From the NCBI GenBank assembly GCA_910576855.1, contig CAJTJP010000016.1, positions 1 through 64,000 of the forward strand: DNA of 64,000 nt. Direction: 5' to 3'. Under the pieces are notes generated by a model that made no database searches, had not been told where the DNA came from, and worked only from the letters and a program-made list of their open reading frames with translations. Origin of the DNA: Erysipelotrichales bacterium. Lineage in GTDB: Bacteria; Bacillota_I; Bacilli_A; Erysipelotrichales; Erysipelotrichaceae. This document shows, one piece after another, positions 1 to 8,554 of this stretch. Position 1 is the stretch's first letter, and each line of letters starts with the position of its first letter. Both the position numbers and the translations under genes were made by a program.

Positions 1-127
1 CGTCTGGGTAGTCTAGCTACAAGGAGATGTTAAAGTACACATTCACTTTACAATTCTAACAAAATCAGCTAGAAAAGGATAGGTGTAATTTGACTCATTG
101 GATAAGTCGATTACATTATACTAGGAG

Positions 128-358
128 ATGGACGGTATGTGCGACTTATCAAAAGGTGTAAGAGAAGAAGGCCTTGCGGAAGGACTTGAAAAAGGCCACT
201 TAGAAGGACAAATCCAAATGGCAAGCAGCATAGTAATCAGCCTGATGAAAACAACGAATAAAAGCATGGGTGAAGTACTGGACATGGCTGATATTGATAA
301 AGCCATTCGCCCAGAGGTAGAAAAAGCAGTAAAAGCTTTAATTCAATCTGACAGATAA
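128..358 (+). CDS. Free-standing C-terminal Rpn fragment (RpnS-like)
   Basis: This 76-residue ORF matches only the C-terminal part of the two full-length Rpn proteins that follow. It keeps a short glycine-rich repeat (AEGLEKGHLEGQ) and then the shared helical tail through MGEVLDMADIDKAIRPE. The nuclease domain is absent and the 127 bases upstream do not resemble the missing part. The alternative start at 137 (MCDLSKG) has TAGGAG nine bases upstream and aligns with an internal GTG in the intact genes. It may be a truncated pseudogene, or a stand-alone antitoxin-like protein if the RpnL/RpnS model holds. A terminator follows directly. Confidence 0.5.
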   Translation: MDGMCDLSKGVREEGLAEGLEKGHLEGQIQMASSIVISLMKTTNKSMGEVLDMADIDKAIRPEVEKAVKALIQSDR

Positions 359-359
359 T

Positions 360-380
360 AACAGGAGCGATCCTGTTTTA
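360..380 (+). terminator. Intrinsic terminator
   Basis: Perfect stem AACAGGA/TCCTGTT with loop GCGA, followed by TTATT. An identical copy follows the next Rpn gene. Confidence 0.75.
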
Positions 381-605
381 TTGTGCTTTCTCTTTATGGC
401 TTGGAAGGGTTTTGCGGTGGCAGATTTGCATGTGTACTTCACTGCGAAAGTGATATCAACACTTTGTTTACAGTGATATAAAAAGTTTTGAAAAAGGTGG
501 GTTTTCAGTAGTTATCACACTTGCGCTATGTTATAATTGAATCAACTGAAGGAAGCGGTTTAGGGGCTTCTGATTTTGTTAAGTATAACGGTGGGGAGTG
601 AATGA

Positions 606-1640
606 ATGAAAAATAATTTAGAGATCGCAGATGCGATTGAAACCAATGATTTGAATAAAGCGTATGATGAGTATTGTAAGAAAATATTGAGTAATAAACA
701 GATATTAGCACGCATCATGAAGGAATGTGTAGCCGAGTATCGAGATATCCCGGTAGAAAAGATTCCTTCTTATATTGAAAATGATCCGCAGTTGGATGTG
801 TCGGTTGAGGATGAAACGGATAAAATCCAAGGTCGTAATATCGAGGATCAATCTGTTCACGATGCTGAAATCAAATACGATATCTTGTTTGATGCGAAGC
901 TGCCGAATTCTGATGAAAATGAAAGAATCGGATTGTTTATCAATATAGAAGCACAAAACAGTAATAATAACGGATATCCGCTGACAAGCAGGGCAGTCTA
1001 TTACTGCAGCAGATTATTAGCGAAACAGAAAAACATGCAGGGCGGGTTTCAGAATTCAGAGTTTCAGAATCTCAAAAAGGTGTATTCGATTTGGATTGTG
1101 ATGAATCCGAATAAGGCGATGGAAGGCGTATTCAATGAATACACGATTAGTGAAAGATGCTTGAGAAAGAAGTATCATATCCCGAAAACAGATTATGATA
1201 AGCTATCGATTGTGATGATTTATCTGAATAAAGAATATGATATCAATGATGATAAGCATGATTTGACGGAAATGCTGTATATACTGTTTCGAGCGGATAT
1301 GCCGGCACAGGATAAAAAATATCAATTAAGTGAAAACTATGGTATAATGATGACAAGAGCAATAGATAAGGAGATGACGGGCGTGTGCAATTTATCACAA
1401 GGCATTATGGATAAAGGCATTGAAAAAGGGCTTGAAAAAGGGCGTGCAGAAGGAATGGAAAAGGGACGCACAGAAGGTCTTACAGAAGGACAAATCCAAA
1501 TGGCAAGCAGCATAGTAATCAACCTAATGAAAACAACGAATAAAAGCATGGGTGAAGTACTGGACATGGCTGATATTGATAAAGCCATTCGCCCAGAGGT
1601 AGAAAAAGCAGTAAAAGCTTTAATTCAATCTGACAGATAA
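606..1640 (+). CDS. Rpn family PD-(D/E)XK nuclease, copy 1
   Basis: A 344-residue member of the Rpn/PD-(D/E)XK nuclease-transposase family. Seen: an acidic residue in YDILFDAK (about 91-98), the IEAQ motif at about 114-117 that supplies the E-x-Q catalytic pair, and YPLTSRAVYYCSRLL after it. From about 265 there are four-residue repeats of the xKG/xEG type (about seven units), then a conserved helical tail. The start is set by GGGGAG seven bases upstream. Family members are DNA endonucleases, and E. coli homologues act as toxins with an antitoxin translated from inside the gene; that role here is inference. Confidence 0.85.
   Translation: MKNNLEIADAIETNDLNKAYDEYCKKILSNKQILARIMKECVAEYRDIPVEKIPSYIENDPQLDVSVEDETDKIQGRNIEDQSVHDAEIKYDILFDAKLPNSDENERIGLFINIEAQNSNNNGYPLTSRAVYYCSRLLAKQKNMQGGFQNSEFQNLKKVYSIWIVMNPNKAMEGVFNEYTISERCLRKKYHIPKTDYDKLSIVMIYLNKEYDINDDKHDLTEMLYILFRADMPAQDKKYQLSENYGIMMTRAIDKEMTGVCNLSQGIMDKGIEKGLEKGRAEGMEKGRTEGLTEGQIQMASSIVINLMKTTNKSMGEVLDMADIDKAIRPEVEKAVKALIQSDR
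1383..1640 (+). CDS. Possible internal ORF (RpnS-like) within rpn copy 1
   Basis: Same frame as the long gene. AAGGAG (1369-1374) lies nine bases before a GTG at 1383 and directly abuts an ATG at 1374. An extended minus-10 (TGG then TATAAT at 1343-1348) sits about 30 bases upstream. The product would be about 85 residues: the four-residue repeats plus the C-terminal tail, the same segment that exists alone at 128-358. Internal translation is inferred. Confidence 0.4.
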   Translation: MCNLSQGIMDKGIEKGLEKGRAEGMEKGRTEGLTEGQIQMASSIVINLMKTTNKSMGEVLDMADIDKAIRPEVEKAVKALIQSDR

Positions 1641-1641
1641 T

Positions 1642-1662
1642 AACAGGAGCGATCCTGTTTTA
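1642..1662 (+). terminator. Intrinsic terminator (copy of 360-380)
   Basis: AACAGGA, loop GCGA, TCCTGTT, then TTATT; duplicated with the gene block. Confidence 0.75.
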
Positions 1663-1887
1663 TTGTGCTTTCTCTTTATGGCTTGGAAGGGTTTTGCGGT
1701 GGCAGATTTGCATGTGTACTTCACTGCGAAAGTGATATCAACGCTTTGTTTACAGTGATATAAAAAGTTTTGAAAAAGGTAGGATTTAAGTAGTTATCAC
1801 GTTTGCGATATGTTATAATTGAATCAGCTGAAGGAAGCAGTTTAGGGGCTTCTGAATCTGTTACATATAGCGGTGGGGAGTGAAGCA

Positions 1888-2946
1888 ATGAAAAATAATT
1901 TAGAGGTCGCGGATGCGATTGAAATCAATGATTTGAATAAAGCGTATGACGAGTATTGTAAGAAAATATTGAGTAATAAACAGATACTGGCACGTATTAT
2001 GAAGGAATGTGTGGCTGAGTATCGTGATATCCCGGTAGAAGAGATTCCTTCTTATATTGAAAATGATCCGCAGTTGAATGTGTCTGTTGAGGATGAAACT
2101 GACAAAATCCAAGGTCGTAATATCGAGGATCAATCTGTTCACGGCGCAGAGATCAAATACGATATCTTATTTGATGCGAAGCTGCCGAATTCTGATGAAA
2201 ATGAAAGAATCGGATTGTTTATCAATATAGAAGCACAAAACAGTAATAATAACGGATATCCGCTGACAAGCAGGGCAGTCTATTATTGCAGCAGATTATT
2301 AGCGAAACAGAAAAACATGCAGGGCGGTTTTCAAAATTCAGAGTTTCAGAATCTTAAGAAGGTGTATTCAATTTGGATCGTAATGAACCCAAGTAAAGCG
2401 ATGGAAGGCGTATTCAATGAATACACGATCAATGAAAGATGCTTGAGAAAGAAATATCATATCCCGAAAACAGATTATGATAAGCTATCGATTGTGATGA
2501 TTTATCTGAATAAGGAATATGATATCAATGATGATAAGCATGATTTGACGGAAATGCTGCATATACTGTTTCAAGCAGACATGCCAGCACAGGATAAAAA
2601 ATATCAATTAAGTGAAAACTATGGTATAATGATGACAAGAGCGATAGATAAGGAGATGACGGGCGTGTGCAATTTATCACAAGGCATTATGGATAAAGGC
2701 ATTGAAAAAGGGCTTGAAAAAGGGCTTGAAAAAGGGCTTGAAAAAGGGCGTGCAGAAGGAATGGAAAAGGGACGCGCAGAAGGTCTTACAGAAGGACAAA
2801 TCCAAATGGCAAGCAGCATAGTAATCAACCTAATGAAAACAACGAATAAAAGCATGAGTGAAGTACTGGACATGGCTGATGTGGATACAGCCATTCGCCC
2901 CGAAGTAGAAAAAGCTGTAAAAGCTAAGATTCAATCTGACAGATAA
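1888..2946 (+). CDS. Rpn family PD-(D/E)XK nuclease, copy 2
   Basis: A 352-residue near-twin of copy 1 with the same nuclease motifs (YDILFDAK, IEAQ). I chose the ATG at 1888 over an in-frame GTG at 1873 because GGGGAG is seven bases before the ATG and the position matches copy 1. The main difference is two extra LEKG units in the glycine-rich repeat (about nine four-residue units), made by a repeated 12-bp DNA unit. A few substitutions in the tail (SEVLDMADVDTA) show the copies are drifting. Confidence 0.85.
   Translation: MKNNLEVADAIEINDLNKAYDEYCKKILSNKQILARIMKECVAEYRDIPVEEIPSYIENDPQLNVSVEDETDKIQGRNIEDQSVHGAEIKYDILFDAKLPNSDENERIGLFINIEAQNSNNNGYPLTSRAVYYCSRLLAKQKNMQGGFQNSEFQNLKKVYSIWIVMNPSKAMEGVFNEYTINERCLRKKYHIPKTDYDKLSIVMIYLNKEYDINDDKHDLTEMLHILFQADMPAQDKKYQLSENYGIMMTRAIDKEMTGVCNLSQGIMDKGIEKGLEKGLEKGLEKGRAEGMEKGRAEGLTEGQIQMASSIVINLMKTTNKSMSEVLDMADVDTAIRPEVEKAVKAKIQSDR
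2665..2946 (+). CDS. Possible internal ORF (RpnS-like) within rpn copy 2
   Basis: Same layout as in copy 1: TATAAT at 2625-2630, AAGGAG nine bases before GTG 2665, in frame, about 93 residues covering the repeat and tail. Its size differs from copy 1 only through the extra repeat units. Confidence 0.4.
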   Translation: MCNLSQGIMDKGIEKGLEKGLEKGLEKGRAEGMEKGRAEGLTEGQIQMASSIVINLMKTTNKSMSEVLDMADVDTAIRPEVEKAVKAKIQSDR

Positions 2947-2965
2947 AAACGAGGAAACTCTTTTT

Positions 2966-2988
2966 AAAGACCGTTGAGGTCTTTTTTA
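2966..2988 (+). terminator. Intrinsic terminator
   Basis: AAAGACC, loop GTTGA, GGTCTTT, then T-rich sequence; ends the Rpn array. Confidence 0.75.
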
Positions 2989-3215
2989 TCTTCACATTTG
3001 TATAAAAAAGGGATTCCAAAGCTATCGCCCCCTTAAAAACACCTAATAATTTGTCCTTATCTACTACTTTTTTATTTCAATTTAACATATTTTCAAAATA
3101 CATAATTTTTCAACAAGCCGGTAACTGACATCTTCAGCTACAGCTTTTTTTTACGTCATTTGAAAACGTCGAAGTATGTTGTGCAACATATAAAAAATCG
3201 TTATTGTATCAGTGA
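2989..3215. other. Gene-free AT-rich spacer with one palindrome
   Basis: No ORF or RNA motif recognised. A perfect inverted repeat TATGTTG-TG-CAACATA lies at 3175-3190; its role is unknown. Confidence 0.4.
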
Positions 3216-3263
3216 AATAAAAAGCGCTCTGTATTTCACGAAAAGAAGCATTCAAAGCACTTT
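3216..3263 (-). terminator. Terminator of the two-component operon
   Basis: On the minus strand an 11-bp stem (CAAAGCACTTT at 3253-3263 against AAAGCGCTCTG at 3221-3231, with G-U pairs) runs into a T-rich tract. Confidence 0.6.
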
Positions 3264-3284
3264 ATATTACATTGGTTAAAACAA

Positions 3285-4538
3285 TCAATGAATCAATAAA
3301 TATACCTTCACCAAAAAACCGTTTTTGCCGTTTTCAATCACAAGTGCACCCTTCATCATTTTCATCAAATAATCTGCGATATAAAGACCTAAGCCTGCAC
3401 CCTCGATTTTATCAGTGCCTGAACCTCTTACATATTTATCCTTTAAATGAGCAAGCTCTTTTTCATTGACTCCCAAACCGTAATCCTCAATCGCAATAAT
3501 TAAGTATTTGTCGGATAAAGTAGCTGACACATCGATTTTCGTACTGGCATATTTATAAGAATTCACAAAGATATTATCAAACACCTGTTGAAGGCGCAAT
3601 ACATCCGCATTAATGCTACATGAGGGAATCTCAGTTATTTGCGAGACATGCTGATAATCAGCATTTTCTAATAACGGTCCTATTTCAGTGCTGCTTACTT
3701 TTGTGACACTGACAGAAAGCTGCTGAAGCTCCTCTAATGAGGCAGTAAATAAATCACTGACAAGCGTATCGATTTGATCGCTTTTCTGTATGATTTGTTG
3801 ATAATTCGTGTTATTCTTATCGTCGGTCAATGCAGCACCGACCTCTGCTACAGCCTTTATACTCGCTAACGGTGTTTTTATATCATGAGAAAGCTTCGCA
3901 ATCAATTCCTTTTTACTTTCATTTGCCTTTGCCTCGGCAATTCGTGCCTGTTTGATTTCCGTTCTCATGATGTCAAAGGCTTCGCTGAAAGCACCGAAGG
4001 CATTTTTACGATCCATTGTGAGCGGAATATCAAGATTACCGTAAGCTACACGCTGTGCAAACTCACGCATTTGGATAAAGGGCAATATAATAGTGCGTTG
4101 TAAATAGATAAAGTAAATGATCGCCATAATGCTTTGAATTATTATCATAATCAACACAACCAAGGCAACATTCTGAAGCTGCCTGCTATACTGCTGATTC
4201 AGTTGATTGGATACAATGAGCTTTCCTTGTATTTCGTCATCGATTTCAATATCTAAAATCGTATCCTGACGCTTGATTGCTTCATTGATCGACGTGCTGA
4301 TTCCCGCTTCGCTTTGATAAAGCACATTGCCTTGATTATCAATTACGCTGTATTGCTGATTCGTGTTATTTTCATGAACATTCAGTGAATTCCAGTCATT
4401 TTTCACTTCCCAAAGAATTTCATTGACTGTGACACTATCGGTATTCAATGCGCTTCCTTTATCAAAAAGAATCACAAGACAAATAATTTCAATCATTGAA
4501 ACAAGCAGGTAAAACCAAACCATCCCCTTACCTTTCAT
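3285..4538 (-). CDS. Sensor histidine kinase
   Basis: A 417-residue membrane sensor kinase. Membrane helices at about 6-26 and 124-147 bracket a roughly 95-residue extracellular domain. A HAMP-like linker, the H-box SHDIKTPL (His about 218), the N-box NIFVNSYKYA, and G-boxes DYGLGV and GAGLGLYIAD follow. The start at 4538 is chosen because GCGGAGG lies seven bases upstream and its ATG overlaps the response-regulator stop as ATGA, implying translational coupling. The ligand cannot be read from sequence. Confidence 0.88.
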   Translation of the reverse strand: MKGKGMVWFYLLVSMIEIICLVILFDKGSALNTDSVTVNEILWEVKNDWNSLNVHENNTNQQYSVIDNQGNVLYQSEAGISTSINEAIKRQDTILDIEIDDEIQGKLIVSNQLNQQYSRQLQNVALVVLIMIIIQSIMAIIYFIYLQRTIILPFIQMREFAQRVAYGNLDIPLTMDRKNAFGAFSEAFDIMRTEIKQARIAEAKANESKKELIAKLSHDIKTPLASIKAVAEVGAALTDDKNNTNYQQIIQKSDQIDTLVSDLFTASLEELQQLSVSVTKVSSTEIGPLLENADYQHVSQITEIPSCSINADVLRLQQVFDNIFVNSYKYASTKIDVSATLSDKYLIIAIEDYGLGVNEKELAHLKDKYVRGSGTDKIEGAGLGLYIADYLMKMMKGALVIENGKNGFLVKVYLLIH

Positions 4539-5215
4539 TGTTTGCCTCCGCAAAACTGATAGCCCTCTCCCCATTTCGTTATGATATATTGAGGGCTTGA
4601 CGGATCCTTTTCAATCATTTGGCGCAGCTTTCTGATGTGTACGTTAAGCGTTCCGTCTGTCGTATATTTATCCTTCCAAACCTGTTCAAACAGTTCCTGC
4701 TTCGTAATCACTCTGTTCTCATGCTCAATCAAAAAAAACAACAGACGATATTCCAATGCCGTCAGATGCTGTTCTTGATTTTGTACCCACACTTGACGAG
4801 CGGTAAAATCAACTCTCAGCCAATCATCATGATAGCCGCTTTTTTCTGCCGCTCCGTAGCGCTTCAGCACTGCCTTTACTTTGGCTGAAAGCACACTGAG
4901 TGAATAAGGCTTTTGAATATAATCATCTCCGCCGATATTTAAGCCGATGACCTGATCGTCATCACCCGTTCGTGCGGATATAAATATGATCGGTACCTGT
5001 GTTTGTGCTCTCAGCTCCTTACACAATTCAAATCCGCTGCTGTCAGCTAAATTGACATCTAAGAGGATCACCTGTACACTGTGTTCATTTAAAAAATTAC
5101 GACAGCTCTGTGCATCATATACTGCCGCCGTTTTCACTTGAAAAAGATTTAAATATTCTGCGGTGCTGTCTGCCAACAGCTTTTCATCATCAACAATCAA
5201 ACAGTCATATTTCAT
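4535..5215 (-). CDS. OmpR/PhoB family response regulator
   Basis: 226 residues. The receiver domain has the acidic pocket VDDE (D9, D10), phospho-acceptor D53 in LLDVNLAD, the SAR switch serine (S80) and K102 in QKPYS. A C-terminal winged helix ends in YIITKWGEGYQF. It is first in a two-gene operon with the kinase. No nearby target gene is obvious. Confidence 0.9.
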   Translation of the reverse strand: MKYDCLIVDDEKLLADSTAEYLNLFQVKTAAVYDAQSCRNFLNEHSVQVILLDVNLADSSGFELCKELRAQTQVPIIFISARTGDDDQVIGLNIGGDDYIQKPYSLSVLSAKVKAVLKRYGAAEKSGYHDDWLRVDFTARQVWVQNQEQHLTALEYRLLFFLIEHENRVITKQELFEQVWKDKYTTDGTLNVHIRKLRQMIEKDPSSPQYIITKWGEGYQFCGGKQ

Positions 5216-5482
5216 CGCGTTCTCCTTTCGCTTTATTTCATTATATCCTGCTTTTAGACAATCCTTATGCTTAAAATATATATGATAATTTAATATGATA
5301 GATACTCATAAAAGTAACATCTATATTATAGAGTCTTATCATAGGAAAGACAATAAAAATTATCGTTTGGTTATAAACCCTTACAAGAAAATCGGCTTTC
5401 ATATCAATTATGTTTCTCGCTTCTCTCATTTTAATTATGTTTGTTTTGTGGTACAATAAGGATAATAAAGTGAGGAATTCCT

Positions 5483-6355
5483 ATGAAGAAAATTAGAAAA
5501 GCAATCATACCTGCCGCAGGCTTCGGCACAAGGTTTTTACCGGCTACCAAAGCTGTACCAAAGGAAATGCTGCCGATCGTTGATATCCCGGCGATTCAGT
5601 ATATCGTTGAGGAAGCAGTCAAAAGCGGTATCGAGGACATCTTAATCATTACAAATTCAAGCAAGTCCTGTATTGAAAATCATTTCGATCATAATTTTGA
5701 ATTGGAACAAAAGCTGTTACAGAGTAACGATAATGAGCGTTATGAGTTGGTATGTAGGATTGCGGACATGGCTAAGATTTACGCAGTGCGCCAGAAAAAT
5801 CCGCGCGGCTTGGGTCATGCAGTATTGTGCGGTAAATCCTTTATCGGCGATGAACCGTTTGCGGTCCTGCTCGGTGATGATATTGTCGTGAATGAGGAAA
5901 AGGGTGCTATCAGACAGTTAATAGAAGCCGCTCAGAATCACCAAGGCTCCGTGATCGGGGTTCAAAGCGTAAAAGATGAGCATGTGCATAAATACGGAAT
6001 CGCAGCGCCTGCCGAGGTTGTCGATGAGCGTATTGTACGTCTGGCTTCCATGGTGGAAAAGCCGACATTGAAGGACGCTCCGAGTAATCTTGCGGTCATG
6101 GGTCGCTATGTGTTGGAAAGTGAGATTTTTGCGTATTTAGAAAATCAGGCTCCGGGTGCAGGCAATGAAATTCAACTGACAGACGCGATTGCCCGCATGG
6201 CAAAGGAGCGTAGTGTCTATGCCTGTGATTTTATCGGCAAGCGTTATGATGTCGGTGATAAGGTCGGATTCTTACAAGCGCAGATCGATTTCGCCTTAGC
6301 CCGCGCAGATCTGCATGATGCGATGGCAGAAATTATAAAAGGTGTTAAGCTGTAA
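5483..6355 (+). CDS. gtaB: UTP-glucose-1-phosphate uridylyltransferase
   Basis: 290 residues, the usual length. It makes UDP-glucose from UTP and glucose-1-phosphate for cell-envelope glycans. The N-terminal nucleotide loop is PAAGFGTRFLPATKAVPKEM, followed by family motifs GLGHAVLCG, LLGDD and VEKP. The start has GAGGAA upstream, and a TG-type minus-10 (TACAAT at 5452-5457) may drive it. It is divergent from the two-component operon and monocistronic, with a terminator just downstream. Confidence 0.93.
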   Translation: MKKIRKAIIPAAGFGTRFLPATKAVPKEMLPIVDIPAIQYIVEEAVKSGIEDILIITNSSKSCIENHFDHNFELEQKLLQSNDNERYELVCRIADMAKIYAVRQKNPRGLGHAVLCGKSFIGDEPFAVLLGDDIVVNEEKGAIRQLIEAAQNHQGSVIGVQSVKDEHVHKYGIAAPAEVVDERIVRLASMVEKPTLKDAPSNLAVMGRYVLESEIFAYLENQAPGAGNEIQLTDAIARMAKERSVYACDFIGKRYDVGDKVGFLQAQIDFALARADLHDAMAEIIKGVKL

Positions 6356-6363
6356 AAAAAGAG

Positions 6364-6406
6364 AAGCAAATGATTCAGATTATCTTTACTGAGCATTTGC
6401 TTTTTA
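6364..6406 (+). terminator. gtaB terminator
   Basis: AAGCAAATG (6364-6372) pairs with CATTTGCTT (6394-6402), followed by TTTAT. Confidence 0.7.
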
Positions 6407-6485
6407 TATTCGGTAATATGTTATCTATCGTTCATTGTTAAGTCTGCTTATTCCGATTTTATATTTCGCTGTCATACGTTGACAA

Positions 6486-6834
6486 TCAGCGCTTCTTGAT
6501 CATCACAAAATTTGTAAGAGGGATTCCTTGTCTCACTGCTTCCTGTGCCTTAATCGTCTGATAGCCTCTTTTTTCAAAAAATGCTTTCGCCGCAATTGAA
6601 ACGTGAGTAACAATTTCATTCTGTACTACCGCCTCTAACTTATCGCATAAAGCGGTCGCAATTCCTTTTCTCTGGTAATCCTTATGGACATACAAGTGAT
6701 CAAGATACCCTGTCTTATCTATATCTTCAAATCCGATCATCATATGATTATCTAACGCAACAATACTGTAATGTTCTCGAAGCATCTGATCCTATTTTTT
6801 CACATTTACAGATTCGATATTCTCTGATTATCAT
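6486..6834 (-). pseudogene. GNAT acetyltransferase, internally deleted
   Basis: The C-terminal 99 residues (GYLDHLYVHKDYQRKGIATAL, the acetyl-CoA loop, then FFEKRGYQ) are typical of a GNAT enzyme of about 150 residues. The open frame begins inside the fold, just after an in-frame TAG. A plausible true N-terminus (MIIREYRICKCEKI) starts at 6834 in another frame, behind AGGTG. About 40 codons between the two parts are missing and the frame is shifted. Its ATG overlaps the stop of the decayed upstream frame (ATGA), so it was probably the last gene of the abiE operon. Confidence 0.65.
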
Positions 6835-7120
6835 TTCAATTTCACCTGTTGTTCATCACTGTCGCAGCATTTTAAATCTATGTTTATTTCATACTTATCA
6901 TCAATAAGTATATAATTGACATGATATCTCTTTGCGAGCGTTAAATAATACTTTTGTCGGCTTAACTACTCATCTTTATCCTCAAACTTAAATAAGTAAA
7001 TAAGATTTCATATTCCATCTCATTGATAATGTAAGAACGATTTATCTCATACTTAATTTTATCATAATCCAACAATAGATCATATCCTCTTACCAAGTCT
7101 GTTTTATCTATTTCAATCAT
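6831..7120 (-). pseudogene. Decayed small ORF downstream of abiEii
   Basis: An ATG at 7120 lies inside the end of abiEii and opens MIEIDKTDLVRGYDLLLDYD, ending at 6962. In another frame the sequence continues as YLFKFEDKDE, a TAG, then LSRQKYYLTLAKRYHVNYI and so on, to a TGA that overlaps the GNAT start. This looks like a former gene of about 95 codons with one frameshift and one nonsense codon. No family recognised. The alternative is a genuine 52-residue ORF at 6962-7120. Confidence 0.4.
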
Positions 7121-7973
7121 TACAACGTAATTGTTCCGTTATATCAATAAAGAATTCATCAGACCATATTTCCAATATCTCTTTATTTTTAATAAAAGGC
7201 ATTACATCTTTTTTTGCTTCATCAAAATCAATCTCATCAAACCTTTTAATCAACAGCTGCTTTACTTCCTCTAAGGTTAAGACCTCACCTTTTGATATAT
7301 AGAGTGATTCTCGAAGTTTTTCGTTTAAATGCGGCAAGTTAAATCGTGCATTTCTTTGCAGATAAAAAACATAATCATAAAGGTCACGTCCTTTCACTCT
7401 TGCCTTCCACGCACGACACAACACCGCATGAATCTTACCCGAGAATAAGGAAGCCTCATCATAAATTTTCACACTGTACGGTGTCGGCAATAAACGATAT
7501 TTTGTTTCATAAGCCGCAAGAGCGGGAGGGCAAGTGTCAATTTTAATTTTAATTTTCTCGTCCGGGTTAATACCGACGATTTTATCATTTGGATAAAACA
7601 ACAAAAAATGTTCAACTGTATCACCCTTTAAAAAAGCAGATTGAATGTCTGAATCTTTCGTTTTACTTTTTAACTCCAAGCCTACTTTTAATCCAAAGGA
7701 ATTTACCGTGGATTCTAATTTTGAAAAGTAAGAATTCAAATTGAAGTCACAATTTTTAACAATTAATGCAAAGTCAAGATCTTCTGAAAAACGATCCAAT
7801 CCATAAAATATACGAAGTGCTGTCCCGCCGTAAAACGCCGCTTCTTTAAAGAAACCTGCCTTGCTTAATCCGCAGAGAACAATTTCCTGCATCACCTCTT
7901 TAACCGCATTTCTTTTTTCCTCATTGTTGTTTATTTCATAATTCTCAACCATTTGTTCAAGAATTGTTTTCAT
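7113..7973 (-). CDS. AbiEii/AbiGii nucleotidyltransferase toxin
   Basis: About 286 residues. The nucleotidyltransferase signature GGTALRIFYGLDRFSEDLDF carries the G-G and D-x-D residues. KIDTCPP and KIHAVLCRAWKARVKGRDLYDY follow, as in the AbiEii toxin family, which blocks growth by nucleotide transfer and can abort phage infection. I prefer the ATG at 7973, with GGTGAT upstream, over the GTG at 7982. It overlaps the end of the AbiEi-like gene, the standard arrangement for this type IV toxin-antitoxin pair. Confidence 0.85.
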   Translation of the reverse strand: MKTILEQMVENYEINNNEEKRNAVKEVMQEIVLCGLSKAGFFKEAAFYGGTALRIFYGLDRFSEDLDFALIVKNCDFNLNSYFSKLESTVNSFGLKVGLELKSKTKDSDIQSAFLKGDTVEHFLLFYPNDKIVGINPDEKIKIKIDTCPPALAAYETKYRLLPTPYSVKIYDEASLFSGKIHAVLCRAWKARVKGRDLYDYVFYLQRNARFNLPHLNEKLRESLYISKGEVLTLEEVKQLLIKRFDEIDFDEAKKDVMPFIKNKEILEIWSDEFFIDITEQLRCND

Positions 7974-8553
7974 TAAAATCACCGATCACTTTCTTTAAGA
8001 CTCTCATATTTGTTGTTTTATATAAATCACACAAGGTATTCAAATCATTAAAATTCAAACGCTTAAATAATCCGATATCAATCCTTAAGTCGTTAAATAA
8101 AAGCTCCTTCATTGCTTTTTTTGTACGAATCGGCTTTAGGCTATACAGTTTATCACAAAGCGCCTTCTCGGGAGTGGCGATTGTATAGCTGCGATTACCT
8201 TCGCTTATTATTTCAATACCGAACGGATAGACCTGAGCCGGAACATCACAATATGTAAAAGTACCTAAAGAATTATGATATTCTTTTTTCTTTCTTTTTT
8301 TGAAGGTTGCTGAGGTATATACATAAACTGTTTCAGGTATCAAGCCATGATATGCCATTGCATAATCAAAAGACAAATAAGATGGACTGTAAATTGCGTT
8401 AGCGACCAAATAACCGGGAGTATTTTTATCTGTTTCATAAAGATTCTTAGTTATTTTGACTATTTCATTCTTATCACTCATACGCTTTATTTTAATATCG
8501 GGTGCTTTATATTTAGTTAAAGAGCTCCTTAACATTTCATAAGTCATCAGCAT
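7957..8553 (-). CDS. AbiEi-family antitoxin / transcriptional regulator
   Basis: 198 residues, matching AbiEi-like antitoxins: a regulatory N-terminal part and a C-terminal domain with VYPFGIEII and YTIATPEKALCDKLY. GAGGTG is six bases from the ATG. Family members repress their own operon by binding inverted repeats, and such a repeat covers this promoter (8555-8597). It neutralises the AbiEii-type toxin encoded by the overlapping next gene. Confidence 0.82.
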   Translation of the reverse strand: MLMTYEMLRSSLTKYKAPDIKIKRMSDKNEIVKITKNLYETDKNTPGYLVANAIYSPSYLSFDYAMAYHGLIPETVYVYTSATFKKRKKKEYHNSLGTFTYCDVPAQVYPFGIEIISEGNRSYTIATPEKALCDKLYSLKPIRTKKAMKELLFNDLRIDIGLFKRLNFNDLNTLCDLYKTTNMRVLKKVIGDFNENNS

Positions 8554-8554
8554 A

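Larger units (their letters stand above)
359..2946 (+). repeat. Tandem duplication of spacer plus rpn gene
   Basis: Block 359-1640 (1282 bp: terminator, spacer, promoter region and gene) is followed without a gap by block 1641-2946 (1306 bp). The two are nearly identical. The 24-bp length difference equals two extra copies of a 12-bp unit in the glycine-rich repeat of the second gene. The C-terminal fragment before 359 shows the array once extended to the left. Downstream of 2946 the sequence diverges and a different terminator is used. Confidence 0.85.
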
